64,000 nucleotides of DNA from JAICYJ01 sp963766445 (lineage in GTDB: Bacteria; Actinomycetota; Thermoleophilia; Gaiellales; JAICJC01). Of the stretch, positions 1 through 8,826 are shown piece by piece. Every line of letters starts with the position of its first letter. Position 1 is the stretch's first letter. The stretch is from NCBI GenBank assembly GCA_963766445.1, contig CAVXZW010000013.1, positions 1 through 64,000 on the forward strand. The letters are read 5' to 3'. The notes under the pieces are model-generated. The model was not told the origin of the DNA and ran no database searches. It worked only from the letters and a program-made list of their open reading frames with translations. The position numbers were made by a program, and so were the translations under genes.

Positions 1-792
1 ATCCCGATCCTGCAGGAATTGGTGGTAGACGTCGTATGCACGCCTTCGTGCCGACTCGTACCGCGGGTCCCGCCAATGCGCGCGAAGCGCATCCTTCTCC
101 GAGCTCCTGCCGGTGGACGGCACCCACGCCCGCTGCGCCTCCTCCGAGATGCTCTCGGTCTCGCTGAGGGCCTTCTTCGCCTGCTCGAGCGTGACCGTTC
201 CGGACTCGAAGCCGAGCAGATACGGCGACAACTTCGGGCGCTCCTTGATCAGCTCGACGCACCGCGCGACGTTCTCGTCGGTGTGGTCGAACTCCGCGTA
301 CGACGTCCCGAACCGCTCGTTCACCCGCCGGATCACGTGTCCGAACGCGGTCGTCGTCTCCTCGAAGTCGGCGACGACGTAGCTCGACCGGTAGCGCTCG
401 AGCTTGGCGTAGAACCTGGTGTAGGAGAAGAGCGCGTCGCGGATGCTGACGCCCGGCTCCCGGATCACCTGCGAAAGCACCACGCCGGCCGGCTCGCGGA
501 TCAGCACGAGTGTCGGTATGTCCGCCCTGGCCGCCGCGATCAGCTGAGCCGGCGCATGCAGGTGATGGGCGATTCGCACCGGCCGTGGCTGCGCCAGCTG
601 GAATGCGTAGACAGCGAACGTGCTCGCGCACCGCGTGTAGCCGTCGATCACGAACTCGGTCTCGTCGCTGATCACCTCGGGGCTCGGTCCCGGATACTTG
701 CGGCGGGCGAAGGGGAGATATATGGCAGGCCGCTCCGATACCACCGTCCTGAGCACGTGATGGAACCGGTCCCGCAGCGTTGTATCGATCAT
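1..792 (-). CDS. Sulfotransferase-like protein (3' end beyond window)
   Basis: Reading from ATG at 792 the minus frame stays open for 264 codons to the window edge, so the C-terminus is missing. The N-terminal third carries a P-loop-like segment 'IDGYTRCASTFAVYAFQLA' and then 'LVLIREPAGVVLSQV', which match the 5'- and 3'-phosphate (PAPS) binding regions of the sulfotransferase superfamily in position and style, although the first is not the classical PKSGTTW form. It lies 16 nt after the glycosyltransferase stop at the distal end of the exopolysaccharide operon, so sulfation of the polymer is a reasonable inference. A divergent P-loop enzyme with another acceptor remains possible. No frame break is seen in the visible part. 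Confidence 0.7.
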   Translation of the reverse strand, partial: MIDTTLRDRFHHVLRTVVSERPAIYLPFARRKYPGPSPEVISDETEFVIDGYTRCASTFAVYAFQLAQPRPVRIAHHLHAPAQLIAAARADIPTLVLIREPAGVVLSQVIREPGVSIRDALFSYTRFYAKLERYRSSYVVADFEETTTAFGHVIRRVNERFGTSYAEFDHTDENVARCVELIKERPKLSPYLLGFESGTVTLEQAKKALSETESISEEAQRAWVPSTGRSSEKDALRAHWRDPRYESARRRAYDVYHQFLQDRD

Positions 793-808
793 CGTTCAGC
801 TCCGATCG

Positions 809-2030
809 TCAGGATCGCGTTCTGGCCATCTGCGGTTCGACGAGGCTATCCACCAGTGCGATGTAGCGAGGCTCCTGCATGTCCCAGGAGAGCCGCCGCC
901 GGATGATCTCGCGCCCCATCTCCCCCATCGCCAGGCGCTCGCGGGGATCGTCGAGTAATCGCGCGATCTCGTGCGCCATCTCGACAGCATCGCCGGGCGG
1001 TACATATCGCGCCGCGGACTCGGCCATGGCCCGGGTCTCCTCCAGGTCGAAGGCGACGAAGGGCAGGCCGTGTGCCATGTACTCAAGCCCCTTGACCGGC
1101 GTCACCTCGGGCTGCAGGTTGGAATCGAGTGCCAGGTCGGCGGTCGCGAGGTAGTCGAAGCACTGACGTTCTCCCAGCCACCCGGTAAACCGGACGCGGT
1201 CTCCCAGGCACAGGTCGGCCGCCATGCTTCCGGGCGGCGTCCAGCGACTCGCCCGAGCCGATGAAGACGAACAGCGTGTCCTCCCTGCCCAACTCGTGGA
1301 TGTAGTGGGCTGCGGCCGATATCGCGAGCTCCACGTGGTCCTGGGGGCCCATCACGCCGAGCCAGCAGACGAGCCGGTCGAATCCGGCGCGAAGCTCCGG
1401 CACCGGCGGGTGGCCCTCGACCGACACCAGCGTCGGCCCGTTGCCGATGACCGTCACCTTCTCGGCGTCCACCTTCCCGCGTGTCATCACCGTCCGAGCC
1501 AGGGAGTCGTTCACACAAAGCACCCGGTCGGCGACGCGGTGAGATGCGCGCTCCATGGCCCGCAGCAGCTTCGGGATCGCGCCGGTCGTCTTTCCTGACC
1601 GGTCCGCGTACACCTCGGGAGAGAGGTCTCGCTGGTCGACCACGAACCGAGCGCCCAGCAATCGGGCCGGAACCGCGAGCAGGAAATAGATGTCAGGCGG
1701 ATGTCCGGTTTGGACGAGATCGACGCGGCCGTCACGTCTGGCCCGAAGCATGAGCGCGGTCGCCGCAGCCAGGGAGTAGCAGTACTCCAGCGCGAATCCG
1801 ATCAACCCCGACCGCTCCGGCGGCGCTTGGTAGTCATAGATCTGCAACTCGGGGCTGCGGTATCGCTGATTGTCGGGGTCCCGCCGGGAGATGACCCCGA
1901 CCCGGTATCCGTTCCGAAGCAGGCTTTCCACCTGCTTCTTGGCGCGGTGATCGCGCGCGTAGGGCACGTTCTCGATGATCACCAGGATCCGACGGGCCGC
2001 CCCGCGGGTCGGTTGGACGGCGGCTGTCAT
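809..2030 (-). CDS. GT4-type glycosyltransferase, one frame break
   Basis: A GT-B fold glycosyltransferase, about 405 aa when the break is repaired. The N-terminal domain starts 'RRILVIIENVPYARDHRAKK' and contains 'DLVQTGHPPDIYFLLAVPA'. The C-terminal domain has 'DRVRFTGWLGERQCFDYLA' and 'GLEYMAHGLPFVAFDLEE', the nucleotide-sugar binding EX7E-type region of GT4 enzymes. The frame changes near 1220-1235 ('DAARK' in one frame, 'MAADLCLGDRVRF' in the next), consistent with one extra base. The ATG at 2030 overlaps the upstream polymerase stop by 4 nt. It probably adds a sugar to the lipid-linked repeat unit on the cytoplasmic face; donor and acceptor cannot be told from sequence. Confidence 0.82.
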
Positions 2031-3508
2031 CGTGACCGTCCGTTCGAGGCCATGGACGCCCCGGCCGCGGTGATGCCGAGCAGTGCGAAAATGAGGTCGC
2101 CCGACCCGCGATAGGTGATGTGGGGATCGATAATCATCAGCACCGTCACGACGGAGAGGGCCGTGACGACCGCCAGGCCGGCGGCGCCGGCCTCATCGCG
2201 GTGGAGCCGGAGCACCCGAGACCCCTCGCGGATTGCCGCCCAGATGAAGTAGAAGAAGCTGAACAGAAGCGGCAGCCCACCAGCCCAGAGCAGCCACGTG
2301 TAGCCGCTTTCGATCCAGATGTAGCCCGTCGCCAGCCGCTGCGCCACCACGCGGGCAGCCGGCCGGATGCCGAGAATCCAGCTGTTGCCCGAGAACAGCT
2401 CCGGCCAGAAGTAGTTCTCGAGATTGTGCAACCGGCCCTCCCAGCTGGCGGGCAGGCCGCTCGGCGACTGGAACCCCTGCAGGCGCCGCTCGATCACCGG
2501 CCGCAGCGCGACCGCGGCCGTGACCACCGGCACCATCGACCACGCCAGGAATGAGAACCGCCGGGTCAGGATCGCGATCACGATGACGGCGATCGCAAGG
2601 CCGATCACTCCCGAGAACTCCCCGGCGGCGAACACGCCGATCACGAAGAAGAACGCCATCAGGCAGAGGAGCACGCGGTGCCGCGATCCCGTCGTGATCA
2701 GGCCCGCCGCGACGGCGATATTGAAGATCAGCAGATCCGCCACCGCGATCGGCAGGCCCAGGGTGGCGCCCGCGCGGCCGCTCCCGGTCACCGCGTCGAC
2801 GTTGCCGTAAGGCGCGTAGTAGGTGGTGAGAACGTGAGCCACCGCGCCCACCCCGAACGACTGCATCATCGCCAGTGACGCCACGATCGCCGCAGAACCC
2901 AGTGACAGCCATAGGCAGACGCGGACATGCTTGATCGTGTGTACCGACGACCGGAAGACCGCGAAGATCAGATAGTACTTCCAGATCATGAGCGAATACA
3001 GGATGTCGTCGTGCTCAATGACGTGAGCGCGGATCCCCATCCACAACAGCGGCACGATGGAGCTCGTGATACACATCGCCGTTATTGCGATATCGATATG
3101 CGACGGTCTGAAGCTGAGACCCTGCGTTCGCACACGAAGCGCAAAACGCAACAGCAACGCCGCTGCGACGATCATCAGCAGCCCCTCGTTGGGCCGGATC
3201 GCCGGCACCGCGCCGCCGCGGTTGATTCCCGCGACCAGCGGAGTGGACGCGATCAGGAGGTACGCACCGAGCTGCGGACGCGCCGCCACCGCCACGAGCA
3301 AGCCCAGCGCGGTAATCGCGATCAGCGGCAGGAACGGACCCTTCCTGGTGATCATTCCGGCAAGCAGGACCGCGCCGATCGCACCGGCGCCGACGACCAC
3401 CAACTGGCCGCGGCTGCGCATGACGTCTTCGCCTGCCCGGTGAAGCGCACGCCGGACATCACGTTTCGGCGCCCAGCCAGACCCGAACCCTGGTAGTGAC
3501 TCGAGCAT
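2027..3508 (-). CDS. O-antigen ligase/polymerase family membrane protein
   Basis: A 493-aa polytopic membrane protein with about 11-12 hydrophobic segments. A large hydrophilic loop after the middle holds 'RRLQGFQSPSGLPASWEGR' and 'NLENYFWPELFSGNSWILG', the usual place and style of the periplasmic loop in the Wzy_C/O-antigen ligase family. The start is ATG at 3508, which shares a base with the MurJ-like stop (TGATG), so the two are translationally coupled. In context it is the best candidate for the polymerase joining exopolysaccharide repeat units outside the membrane, or the ligase passing them to an acceptor. Family members cannot be split into polymerase and ligase from sequence alone. 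Confidence 0.78.
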   Translation of the reverse strand: MLESLPGFGSGWAPKRDVRRALHRAGEDVMRSRGQLVVVGAGAIGAVLLAGMITRKGPFLPLIAITALGLLVAVAARPQLGAYLLIASTPLVAGINRGGAVPAIRPNEGLLMIVAAALLLRFALRVRTQGLSFRPSHIDIAITAMCITSSIVPLLWMGIRAHVIEHDDILYSLMIWKYYLIFAVFRSSVHTIKHVRVCLWLSLGSAAIVASLAMMQSFGVGAVAHVLTTYYAPYGNVDAVTGSGRAGATLGLPIAVADLLIFNIAVAAGLITTGSRHRVLLCLMAFFFVIGVFAAGEFSGVIGLAIAVIVIAILTRRFSFLAWSMVPVVTAAVALRPVIERRLQGFQSPSGLPASWEGRLHNLENYFWPELFSGNSWILGIRPAARVVAQRLATGYIWIESGYTWLLWAGGLPLLFSFFYFIWAAIREGSRVLRLHRDEAGAAGLAVVTALSVVTVLMIIDPHITYRGSGDLIFALLGITAAGASMASNGRSR

Positions 3509-5181
3509 CAGCCCACGCTCCGTCCGCCGATGACGGGCAACCGCCCGCTCTCGCGAAGCAGGCGCATCTCCGGCGCATGCAGCCACGCCTGGACACCGAG
3601 ATAGGCCGTCCCGCCGGCTGCCGCGGCGAGACCGAGCCTGACCACGTCGGCCAGCCGCGACGTCCCCAGCTCTCCGGTCAGCCTCCACGCCAGCGCGCCA
3701 ACTGCGACCATGAGGATGGAAGCCAGCCCGGTGCGAGCCAGCATCCGAATCGACTGCGTCCTGCCGGCCGGCGTCCGCCTGTCGACCTGATGCCATGCAT
3801 GAAGCCCGCCGACGAAGGAGCCTGCCGAGAAGGCGACGCCGATCAGGAGCAATACCTGCGAGCCATGTGCCTGTGTGGCCGGGATCATCAGGATCACCGT
3901 CGTCGCCACCCGCACCAGCATCGAGCGGATCGGAGCTCGCACATCCTCCTGCGCATACAGGGCATAGGTTCCCAGGATGAACGCGGTCTCGCCGATCACC
4001 GCCGGGCTGAGAGCGATCAACGAGACGGCGACGTACTCGGTTGCGTTTGCCGTGTCGAGGCGGCCGAAGGCCACGATGTCGGCGATCTGGTGAGCAGACG
4101 CCGCATATGCCGCCGCGATCGGGACGGTCACGAAGCAGGCCAGCCCCAACGCCTTTCCCAGCTCGCTCACGAAATGCGCGGCGTTCCCGGTCTGGTGGAA
4201 GACGGCAAGCCGCGGAACCAGCGCCCGTGCGACGGGCCAGGTGACGATCGCGGTCGGCAGATAGAAGAAGTTGAGCGCCAGCTGGAACGCCACCAGGCCG
4301 CCGCCCACCCGGTTTGCGATCACCATCGTGACCACCAGCTGCAGCGTGGCCAGGCCGGTGTACGCGAGCACCGCCCGGATCCTGACCAGCACGGTGCGCA
4401 CCTCGGGATCGTTCCACGCGAGCGCGGGCCGCATCGAGGGTTGGCTTCGCCTCGCTCCGAGCCACTCGAGCGTCGCATGCAGCGCAACCGCCCCGGTCGT
4501 TCCCAGGCCCAGGATCACGATCTCGGTGGTGGTGACGTTCGACAGCGTGCCGCCGGTTCCGTAGACCACGGCCACCGCGACCAGGGTCACCATGATCCCG
4601 ACGTTCTCGATCGTGGGTGCGCCCGCGGCCAGGGCGAAGCGGCCATAGGCGTTCATCACCGCGGCGCCCGTTCCGGCGATCACGTAGAGCGGGATCTGAG
4701 GTGCGAACAGGAGCAGCAGCACCAGGCCGACGCGGCGCTGCTCGGCGGCGGAGTGCGGGTCGCTGACGCCCAGCGAGAACACGTGCAGGATCAGCGGCGC
4801 GGCCACCATGATGGCGGCCATCGCGATCACTCCGAGTACCAGCACCCCACCGAAGAAGCCCCGCACCAGCGTGTCGGCCCGCTGCTGGTCGCCCTCGCGG
4901 ATGTGCCGCATGAGCGGCGGCACCAGCAGCGAGACGAACAGCGATCCCGCCAGTATCTGGTAGTACACGAGGTTCGGCAGCGCGTTCATGCCCTGGTACG
5001 TGTTGCCGAGGTAGGTGGCGCCGAGCACCGCTCCCAGCACAAGGATGCGTGCCAGACCGGTCATGCGGCTGACCAGCGTCCAGATCGAGCCCGTCATCGA
5101 GTTCGTGACAAGCGAGGCCTGGCCAGGGCGAACCGGCACGGTGTCAGAGCGCACCGATGCCGGCTCCCGCGCCTCGATCAT
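3508..5181 (-). CDS. MurJ/MviN-like lipid flippase
   Basis: A 557-aa protein with about 14 predicted membrane spans and the MviN/MurJ arrangement. Near the N-terminus 'GLARILVLGAVLGATYLG' is followed by 'LPNLVYYQILAGSLFVSLLV', matching the family's TM1-TM2 signature. Length is normal for MurJ (500-550 aa). The ATG at 5181 overlaps the sugar transferase stop by 4 nt; the reading frame is open further upstream but that part is only the antisense-like shadow of the transferase. Inside an exopolysaccharide operon it most likely flips the undecaprenyl-linked repeat unit (a Wzx role) rather than serving as the housekeeping lipid II flippase, though both are possible. Confidence 0.85.
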   Translation of the reverse strand: MIEAREPASVRSDTVPVRPGQASLVTNSMTGSIWTLVSRMTGLARILVLGAVLGATYLGNTYQGMNALPNLVYYQILAGSLFVSLLVPPLMRHIREGDQQRADTLVRGFFGGVLVLGVIAMAAIMVAAPLILHVFSLGVSDPHSAAEQRRVGLVLLLLFAPQIPLYVIAGTGAAVMNAYGRFALAAGAPTIENVGIMVTLVAVAVVYGTGGTLSNVTTTEIVILGLGTTGAVALHATLEWLGARRSQPSMRPALAWNDPEVRTVLVRIRAVLAYTGLATLQLVVTMVIANRVGGGLVAFQLALNFFYLPTAIVTWPVARALVPRLAVFHQTGNAAHFVSELGKALGLACFVTVPIAAAYAASAHQIADIVAFGRLDTANATEYVAVSLIALSPAVIGETAFILGTYALYAQEDVRAPIRSMLVRVATTVILMIPATQAHGSQVLLLIGVAFSAGSFVGGLHAWHQVDRRTPAGRTQSIRMLARTGLASILMVAVGALAWRLTGELGTSRLADVVRLGLAAAAGGTAYLGVQAWLHAPEMRLLRESGRLPVIGGRSVG

Positions 5182-5791
5182 GCTGCGTCCCCGGCAAACA
5201 GCACAGCCGGGAGCGTCTTCAGAAGGATCTTCAGATCCAGCAGAAAGCTCTGCTCTGCCACGTATTCCCGGTCGAGCTGGAACGCTTTGGACATCGGAAG
5301 CCGGCTGCGCCCGCTCACCTGCCAGAGGCCGGTCATGCCGGGCTTGACCTCGAACCGGACGTGGTCCACCTCGTCGAGCAGCTCCACCTCCCACGGCAAC
5401 ACCGGTCGCGGGCCGACGAGAGACATCGACCCCGCGATCACATTCAGGAGCTGTGGAAGCTCGTCGAGGCTCAGTCGCCGAAGCACACGGCCCACCGAGG
5501 TGATGCGATCGTCGTCCAGCTTGTGCAGCCCGGACTGCGGCGGCCTCGAAATCCTCGCCAGGCGTCAGCATCGCGCGAACGTAGGCGCGGTGCTTCGGCA
5601 TCGTCGAGCCCGACGTGCATCGTGCGGAACTTGAGCATCGTGAACGGCCGTTGGCCGCGACCCACCCGCTCCTGGCGGAACAAGACCGGGCCCTTGCTGC
5701 TGAACCTGACGGCGATCGCCACCAGCACGAACACCGGCGACAGCAGCACCAGTGCCACCATCCCCAGCGCGACGTCGATACCCCGCTTCAC
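5178..5791 (-). CDS. Initiating sugar phosphotransferase (WcaJ/WbaP type), two frame breaks
   Basis: A bacterial sugar transferase (PF02397 type) that attaches the first sugar-1-phosphate to undecaprenyl phosphate. Visible motifs in order are a membrane anchor after 'KRGIDVALG', 'GPVLFRQERVGRGQ', 'MLKFRTMHV', 'HRAYVRAML', 'SLDELPQLLNVIAGSMSLV', 'GPRPVLPWE' and 'VKPGMTGLWQVSGRSRLP'. The frame changes near 5605 and again near 5535, both in the direction of one extra base, so all three minus frames are used in turn. The GTG at 5791 is the first usable start. An upstream ATG at about 5899 lies in another frame and could encode a short N-terminal extension. The gene overlaps the flippase start by 4 nt. 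Confidence 0.85.
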
Positions 5792-5903
5792 CGCGGACGA
5801 TCCGTACGGGCGCGCAGTCGAAGCCTGCTCCCGCTGGGTCGGTCGCCGAGCGGCCGGAAGCCTGCTGTGCGAGCCTTGTCGACGGACTCCGATCTGAACA
5901 TCG

Positions 5904-6561
5904 TCAACCCGTCACGGCTGGCGACGACACGGGGCGAAACCTCGAAGACCTGGCCGCTCGCACGCGCGATTCCATGTGCGGCTGCTCGGGCACGGCGCGA
6001 ACCGCAACCGCCGGATTGCCATAGGCGATCATCCGGTCCGGGACGTCTTTCGTGACCACCGACCCGGCGCCGATGATCGCGCCGCGGCCGATCCTGACGT
6101 ACGGCAAGATCGTCGCGTTGACGCCGATCTGAGCGCCGGCCTGGATGATCGGCCCCGCCATCGATTCACCGGACACGACGCTTCCTGGATACAGGTCGTT
6201 GGCGATCGTGACACCGGGGGCCAGAAAGACGTCGTCCTCCAGCTCCGTGTACTGCGCCACGTAGCAATTCGTGTGGATCTTGACGCGGTCGCCGATGGTG
6301 CAGCCGTAGTCGATCACCGAGTTGCTCCAGACCGACACGTCATCTCCGATGCGAACCTCTTCTCTGATGATGACGTTGTGGCCGGTCGCGAATCTGGCGC
6401 CAACGGTCGATCCTACATAGATCACCGTGCCGGACCGCAGCTGCGGCGACTCGCCGATGGTCAGCTGCTCGGCGAACCCGCCGAGCCGTGGGGTAGCCGA
6501 CGATGACCGACTCATCGACGATCGCGCCGGGACCGATATCGGCGCCGGGCCTTCTATCCAT
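5904..6561 (-). CDS. Hexapeptide-repeat N-acetyltransferase, WbpD-like, one frame break
   Basis: A left-handed beta-helix acetyltransferase. Isoleucine-rich hexapeptide repeats run through 'VGARFATGHNVIIREEVRIG', 'VKIHTNCYVAQYTELED' and 'IGRGAIIGAGSVVTKDVPD', ending in the typical 'AYGNPAVAVRAVP'. The catalytic histidine region is best placed in the 'KIHTNCYVAQ' turn. The start 'MDRRPGADIGPGAIVDESV' is in one frame and the rest in the next; the break lies near 6497 in a run of C (one extra C). The gene follows the WbpE-like aminotransferase with an 8-nt overlap. In the WbpB-WbpE-WbpD route this enzyme acetylates UDP-2-acetamido-3-amino-2,3-dideoxyglucuronate, and the gene order here supports that role. 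Confidence 0.8.
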
Positions 6562-7726
6562 AGCTCCGTCGTGGTCCGCGGCTGTGGGCGGACAGTTGAT
6601 CAAGGCACTTGTGAATGCAGTCGCACACGTACTCGATCTGTCGCTCGGTGATGTGCGGGAAGAGCGGCAGCGACAGGAGCTGGCCGGCCGTCTCTTCGGC
6701 GACCGCCAGCGGCCCCTGGGCGAAGCGTCGGTAGGGGGCTTGCAGGTGGCACGGAACCGGGTAGTGGATTCCCGTGCGCACCCCGTCACGACGCAGCTGC
6801 TCTTGCACCGCGTCTCGCTCGGATATGAGCACCACGTTCTGGTGGTAGGAGCTTGCAACGTGCGGCTCGATCTCGACGAAGCGCACCAGCTCGTGGTTCA
6901 GCGTTCGCCGGTAGATCTCCATCGCCTCGCGGCGCGCGGCTGTCCAGTCGTCGAGGCGCCTGAGCTTCGCGGTGAGAACCGCGGCCTGGAGCGCATCGAG
7001 CCGGCTGTTGCGCCCGATCACGTCGTGGGCGTTGCCCGTCACCGGGAGCGCGACCGTGGTTTCCCAGCGACCGCACCGTCCGCTGCTAACTGCGGCGTCG
7101 TTGGTGACGACGCATCCGGCGTCGCCCCAGGCGCCCAGATTCTTGGTCGGATAGAAGCTGAAGCAGCCGGCACTGCCGAACGAGCCGGCTGCACGCCCGT
7201 TCAGGGTCGAGCCCTGCGCCTGCGCCGCGTCTTCGATCAAGGCGATCCCGCTCGACGCCGCCAGGTGCGCGAGGTGCACCATGCGCGGCATGTTGCCGTA
7301 CAGCTCCACCGCGATCAGCGCGGCGGTGCGCGGGGTGATCGCCGCCCGCACGATTTCGGGGGTGACGAGCAGCGTTGCAGGGTCGACGTCCAGGAAGCGA
7401 GGAGTGGCTCCGGACAGGACGACCGCCTCTGCGGTTGCGATGAACGTGTTGGCGGGGAGCAGCACCTCGTCTCCCTCGCCGATTCCCAGCGCCCGCAGCG
7501 CGAGCTCGATCGCCTCAGTCCCGTTGGCGACCGCCACGGCGTGGTCGGTCCCGCAGTACCGGGCCCACAGCTCTTCGAACTGCGACACCGCCTCGCCGCC
7601 GATGAAGCCGGAGCTCGCGATGATCTCGTCCCAGGCGGCGCGAACGTCCTGCTCCACCTCGGTGTTCATGGCGACCAGGTCCGCAAGCGGGACCGGGGCG
7701 GTGCGTGGTACCTCGATCTTGCTCAC
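6554..7726 (-). CDS. DegT/DnrJ/EryC1 sugar aminotransferase, WbpE-like, paired internal frame shift
   Basis: A PLP-dependent sugar aminotransferase of about 390 aa. It has 'GTDHAVAVANGTEAIELAL' (PLP phosphate site), 'GIALIEDAAQAQGS' (the Asp contacting PLP) and 'GCFSFYPTKNLGAWGDAG' with the Schiff-base lysine. The GTG at 7726 overlaps the oxidoreductase stop (GTGA). Between about 7085 and 7035 the reading frame is locally wrong: the expected 'TVRSLGNHGRAPGDG' appears in another frame, after which the original frame resumes at 'GNAHDVIGRNSRLDALQA'. Two compensating indels explain this. With the oxidoreductase and acetyltransferase beside it, the likely substrate is UDP-3-keto-GlcNAc-uronic acid. 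Confidence 0.86.
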   Translation of the reverse strand: MSKIEVPRTAPVPLADLVAMNTEVEQDVRAAWDEIIASSGFIGGEAVSQFEELWARYCGTDHAVAVANGTEAIELALRALGIGEGDEVLLPANTFIATAEAVVLSGATPRFLDVDPATLLVTPEIVRAAITPRTAALIAVELYGNMPRMVHLAHLAASSGIALIEDAAQAQGSTLNGRAAGSFGSAGCFSFYPTKNLGAWGDAGCVVTNDAAVSSGRCGRWETTVALPVTGNAHDVIGRNSRLDALQAAVLTAKLRRLDDWTAARREAMEIYRRTLNHELVRFVEIEPHVASSYHQNVVLISERDAVQEQLRRDGVRTGIHYPVPCHLQAPYRRFAQGPLAVAEETAGQLLSLPLFPHITERQIEYVCDCIHKCLDQLSAHSRGPRRSYG

Positions 7727-8771
7727 GATGCCAGCTCCGGAACCTGCGCTTCGGCGGCGAGCCCGTACCCGTCGGTCAGGTACACCGTCCGCCCTGACCG
7801 CAGCGAGAGCTCCGCTGCCTCGAGCGCCTGGACGACCGCGAGTCCGCAGCGCACCGTCGGTGGCCGGCCGTTCGCCGTTCTGCACGCACGACACGAACTC
7901 CCGGTCCTGAACGGTGAGCGGCTCCTCAAAGGACAGGAAGGGCGACTGGATGTCGCCGTAGCGGTACGACATCGGCATCTGTGCCATCGAGGCCTCCTCG
8001 GCCGGCACCACGCCCTTGTCGAACACGCGCACGCGCTCCTCGGAGGCCAGGTCGTTGTACACAGCCATCTTGGAGCTGCCGACCACGGTCGTGCGACGCA
8101 CCTTGCAGGGATCCAGCCAGCTCACATGGATGTGGGCGGTGACGTCCGGGTGCTCGTACGACAGCCGGATGTACGCGACGTCCTCCAGGGTGGCGTGGGC
8201 GTGACGGGATCCCCAGGCCTGAACCACGGTCGGGGTTCGACGCAGGACGTAGTTCGAGATCGATATGTCATGCGGCGCCAGATCCCAGACGACGCTGACG
8301 TCGGTCTGATAGAGGCCGAGGTTGAGGCGGGCCGAATCGAGATAGTGGATCCGTCCCAGCTCGTCCTCATCGACCAGATCGCGGAGCTTCCAGACGGCGG
8401 CGTTGTACTCGAAGGTATGGCCGACGGCGAGCACCGCATCGAACTGCTCTGCGGTGTCGACCAGCACCCGCGCGTCCAGCGTGGACGTCGCGAGCGGCTT
8501 CTCGATCAGTACCCCAAGCCCCGCCTGCAACGCCTTCACGCCCAGGGTGGCGTGCGTCTGCGGGCGGCGTCGCGATGATCATCGCATCGACCTGACCGAG
8601 CACGTCGTCGAACTTCTCGGCCGTTCGGATCGCCGGGAAGGCGCGCTTGAGCGCGACCAGGCGATCAGGGCGGGAGTCCACCGCAACCACGCGGTCGACC
8701 TCGGCCAGCGCCTGCAGCACCCGAACGTGCTTCGACCCCCAATATCCACAACCTACGACCGCGATCCTCAT
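7723..8771 (-). CDS. Gfo/Idh/MocA oxidoreductase, WbpB-like, two frame breaks
   Basis: An NAD(P)-dependent sugar dehydrogenase of the Gfo/Idh/MocA family. It starts 'MRIAVVGCGYWGSKHVRVL' (Rossmann GxGxxG), then 'AMIIATPP', 'GLGVLIEKPLATS' (the EKP motif), and 'LAPHDISISNYVL' with the usual H of the catalytic region. Frame breaks lie near 8565 (after 'IATPP') and near 7858 (before 'GLAVVQALEAAELS'). The ATG at 8771 is 55 nt after the chain-length protein. The most likely reaction is oxidation of UDP-GlcNAc-uronic acid at C3, feeding the aminotransferase that overlaps it. Confidence 0.82.
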
Positions 8772-8826
8772 GTCTCCCCCTCTGGTGCGCTGACCTGGTG
8801 CCGGATCGACAGGTCCGGGCCCGTCC

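Noticed and set aside
3496..5634. A 700-codon plus-strand open frame opposite the MurJ-like gene
   Set aside because: Arg/Asp/His/Gln-rich antisense shadow without motifs; the minus strand encodes an obvious flippase.
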